The notes beneath the pieces are model-generated. The model did not search any database. It had not been told where the DNA came from and was given only the letters and a program-made list of their open reading frames with translations. From assembly GCA_907163375.1 (NCBI GenBank), contig CAJQUW010000909.1:372001-436000 (forward strand): a stretch of 64,000 nucleotides of DNA, read 5' to 3'. Shown here piece after piece: positions 58,001-61,000 of this stretch (the stretch's first letter is position 1; every line of letters starts with the position of its first letter). The translations under genes were made by a program, and so were the position numbers. The DNA is from Prostheceraeus crozeri (taxonomy: Eukaryota; Platyhelminthes; Polycladida; Euryleptidae).

Positions 58001-61000
58001 CACCTTTTGAGTAGCCCTTAATTCATTTGACCATTCTACATTTACACACTCAACCTATTCATGATCCACTTCCAACTCTGTTGATCAGTACAGTGGTTCC
58101 TGACAACGCAATTTTGCAATTAAATTCGCATCACTACAAACAATAAGCTAGTATAGAAAAGAAGTATGAAAATCTTTAATCTTGCAAGGAAAATGCATTT
58201 TTAAAGCGCACACGCGAATAACATTGTGCGGTATGTGCTTCCAAAACACAGAATAGATGCATGAATACACACTTACATTATGCTTGCAGTATTTTGAGAT
58301 AATTTGAAGGGCCATTTTGGGTTTTCAAGACCCAAGACTGGCACTTCAGGTCAGTGCTCAGTTTCACAAGTTTCACCGAAACGATTACTGATAACTTGAA
58401 AGAGCAGCGCACTTTTGAACATACATGTAAGTGACGTTGAATATCTAGAGAGGATGACAGGGATTAAGTCAAGGAAAGACGCCAACACCCCGACCGCACT
58501 CGCCCGTTCCAGGAATCCAACCGAAGTCTCTCTTAGATATTCAATATACCACGACAGACCTATGTTGTCAATGAGTACCGTTGATCGTATTGTGACAGTC
58601 GAAATATATCCTTTTTATTTGGTAAAGAAAGAGATCAAAATACTTGTATTGAGTGATTTTCGTCACCATGGTGGTAGCTATATCTGCTTATTTGTGGTCA
58701 TGAATAGTTATAACACGTATGAGCTGTTCTAACGATATTTGACGAAATAAAGGAGTATAACAGAAGACTCTATGAATGATTAAGCGCTTTATTCTTACAC
58801 AAATTTGACATAGCACTGCGAGTTTGTGGAATGAGCTGTGAAGCGTCAAGTTATGAGTTCTCTCAAAATATCTTGCACATTTGTCTATTAGAGGATTCAA
58901 TATCCATCCTCTAATCCTGATTTGTTGATTGCATTTTCATTTCAGACACCTACTGTACTGTTGTACTCTTGATCATATATCAAAAATACTCTTGTTTGAT
59001 TACTGTCCATTACTACTTTCGATTTTGTATTTCCATTTGGTGTGAAACCTACCTTTTCTCTTGCGATTGTCCGTTTGATGAATCTGTTTACAAACCAATC
59101 AGACTGCGCGTGCATGTAATTGATATGAAACCTTTTGAATCATTAAGCATACTCGTATGTGCATTTGAAGAACAGCCTCATCAACGATTTCTGAAATGTG
59201 AGAATTAAACTAACAGCATTTATTAGTGTTGAAGTACTATAGGAAATATGCAGGCTTTCTAGTGGTGATAAACTTTTTCCATGGGATCTTTTTGCTATCG
59301 GAATTGGACGGGTGAAATGGGAATGAGAAGTCTTTTGTCGGAGTATGGCGACGAGGTCATTCAGTTTGCAGACGAATTCAGTGATGTACACGCAGCCGCT
59401 CATTCTCAAACCAGTTAGTCAATATTCTCACTGACAATATGTTATTACATATATTATATTATTATATATTATTATTATATATTATTATTATATGTTATTA
59501 TACGTCATAGCTTTTCTCAGTCGTGCTTGTCAAAAGATGATTCTGCACATGTCATTCTTGACTTTGTCCGCTTTTATGTGTTACTGGCTGCCACTTGAAT
59601 GAGAGAGTAAGTACCAAATTCTAGCTAGTATATCTGTCTTACCACCTGCAACATTTTTACTGTTATGTTTTGCTATCTGTTTAGGCAGTTTTTGAAGAGG
59701 AGCTGCTACGCAATTTGTTTCCCAATTTGATCTACCTTCTCTAATTTTCATTCCGATGGTGATAGGATTTTCAGGATTTGCTCAAAATATCGCTTGATAT
59801 GCCAATAATAAATGTTCTTCATTGTCATCGATTATGTATGGAACTTTTCTGCCAAAAGGCAGCATCGTCAGTTGAGATCTTTAGGTGACAACCAAGAGAA
59901 ATAATGAAAATGCAGTACATATGAACATTCTTATCATATTTGCTATGAAATATAAGTAGAGGTTAGCAATCTGTAAATTTGGACCTCTAAAGGCTTGTTG
60001 AGATGATAAAAATAGTTAATGAATTGTAATGGTATGCATATACTGTACAAGCATACAGCAAGAAGTCAGATTAGTGTTAATGTTAGCAGTAGCGGAATTG
60101 CACTACCTGAATGCGGAAATTAAAAAAACAGCATATCAAAGAAATCAGTCACATCATAATAGGAAGTCTAGAAAAAATGAAAATTATTAGAATCAAAAGA
60201 CTATTTGGGGCTGTGTATGAAACTAAGTTAAGAGAAAAAAGTTGAATATTTGACTGAAATGAGATGCTTTATGGGCTGAGATTATATTTCACAACATTGG
60301 TTATTTTTCTGTGGGAAAGGGACGAGAAATTACGTCTCATCAAAAATATAAATGATTAATAGAATGTTTTGAACATACATAAAGGATTTCAACTGGTCAA
60401 GAGCTCATATCATTAAGTTGTGACACGGTCAAATGATTTTGTAAAATGCTACATAAATGATGTTCTATTCAACACAATAATCTGTTCAGATTACTGTGTT
60501 GAGTAGAACAACATTCATGTGGCATTTTGCAAAATTTATTTATTTTGCTTTTTCAGATATGTTAATATTTCAACATTATATGTTAATGTTCAACATAATT
60601 TGAATGAAAAGTGAGATTCTTTCAATATTTAACTATTGGCGGGACTCCATTAGCTTGATTGTAGGCCTATAATCAAAAACCACTTTTATTCAGACAAGCG
60701 CTTTCGGATGGTCACCGACCACCATAATGATGCCTCGTGGAATGAATTACTTTTCTTCGAAAAAATGAAGTGCTCACGTCAGTCCGAAGGTCATTCTGCA
60801 CAAAATGTGGATAAATCAAATCACTACTGAAAGTCAAGTAAATGAGTAGTATTCAGTAAAAGAAAAATGAGACGACAAAGTAGAACACACAGTGCAAGCA
60901 AATCAGGTAAAGAACAGTCATAGAAGTCGCCTAAGTCAATCGGTGTCCGGTTAGACGAGTGCAGCGTATTTTGTCCAATTGACATCAGCGACCTATGCAG

